Positions 14,635-14,800 of a stretch of 14,800 nucleotides of DNA are shown here, one piece after another. The stretch is taken from positions 1-14,800 of the forward strand of contig CAMYNC010000093.1 in the NCBI GenBank assembly GCA_947259685.1, given 5' to 3'. The number at the start of each line of letters is the position of its first letter. Within the stretch, counting starts at the first letter, position 1. The position numbers and the translations under genes were made by a program. The DNA comes from an uncultured Desulfuromonadales bacterium. Lineage in GTDB: Bacteria; Desulfobacterota; Desulfuromonadia; Desulfuromonadales; Geopsychrobacteraceae. The notes under the pieces were generated by a model. It did no database searches. It was not told the DNA's origin and was given only the letters and a program-made list of their open reading frames with translations.

Positions 14635-14796
14635 CCTGAATCAGTGAGGGCAAGGCGGATGAAGAGTGCACGTGCGTGGATTGAATAAGCGTTTCAAAAA
14701 ACTGAGCTGCACCCATAGGTTCAGCGGCGATTTTTGAGGCGGTTAGGCAATTCAATGACTTGCGCTATTCGCCGTCGGGAACCTCACTGATTCAGG
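14635..14796. mobile_element. Possible MITE: 162-bp element with 15-bp terminal inverted repeats
   Basis: CCTGAATCAGTGAGG (14635-14649) and its exact complement CCTCACTGATTCAGG (14782-14796) bound the element. The five bases to the left are TAAAT, and the four visible bases to the right are TAAA before the window ends. This fits a 5-bp target duplication, with four of four visible bases matching. Similarity between the two ends continues imperfectly inward (GGCGGATGAA against GACGGCGAA). Neither short frame inside, on either strand, resembles a transposase. It could also be an insertion-sequence remnant. Confidence 0.45.
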
Positions 14797-14800
14797 TAAA

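Noticed and set aside
14564..14755. 63-codon frame on the minus strand beginning with TTG
   Set aside because: No ribosome binding site and no recognisable family. It crosses one end of the inverted-repeat element, so it is probably chance.
14706..14800. Open frame on the + strand running off the right end (AAPIGSAAIFEAVRQF...)
   Set aside because: No start codon with a ribosome binding site. It lies inside the inverted-repeat element, and the opposite strand is open too.

Overview
The window looks like chromosomal DNA of a Gram-negative bacterium. The best guess is a Desulfuromonadales/Geobacter-like member of the former Deltaproteobacteria. This rests on tandem class I c-di-GMP (GEMM) riboswitches, which are common in that group, ahead of a very long exported DUF11-type repeat protein. 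No rRNA or housekeeping marker confirms it. The long gene is visibly more GC-rich than the spacers around it.

Layout. (1) Positions 1-847 carry a small four-helix membrane protein (DUF6632-like, + strand) with a strong ribosome binding site. (2) Positions 848-1663 (- strand) encode an orphan ParA-type ATPase that starts with TTG behind AAGGAG. (3) Positions 1664-2466 are mostly non-coding. Their right part holds a 33-residue Cys-rich ORF with an excellent ribosome binding site, an integron attC-like hairpin and two further inverted repeats. (4) Positions 2467-3681 (- strand) encode an MFS drug/H+ antiporter-like transporter. (5) Positions 3895-4350 form a dedicated regulatory leader on the + strand: a sigma-70-like promoter, then two near-identical cassettes 219 bp apart, each with a class I c-di-GMP aptamer and its own intrinsic terminator. 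(6) Positions 4391-14521 encode a roughly 3376-residue exported protein. It has a Sec signal peptide, about 17 DUF11/D2-like beta-sandwich repeats, two SdrD-B-like domains and an OmpA-like C-terminal tail. (7) After it, positions 14635-14796 form a 162-bp element with perfect 15-bp terminal inverted repeats and a matching flanking TAAA(T), which looks like a miniature inverted-repeat transposable element.

The most coherent system is regions 5 and 6: transcription of one 10-kb surface-protein gene has to pass two successive c-di-GMP-sensing terminators. In each cassette the 3' strand of the aptamer, including the C that should contact the ligand, is complementary to the 5' arm of the terminator. 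This predicts an OFF switch used twice in series. The polarity is an inference; the aptamers and terminators are seen directly. No secretion partner or diguanylate cyclase is present in the window.
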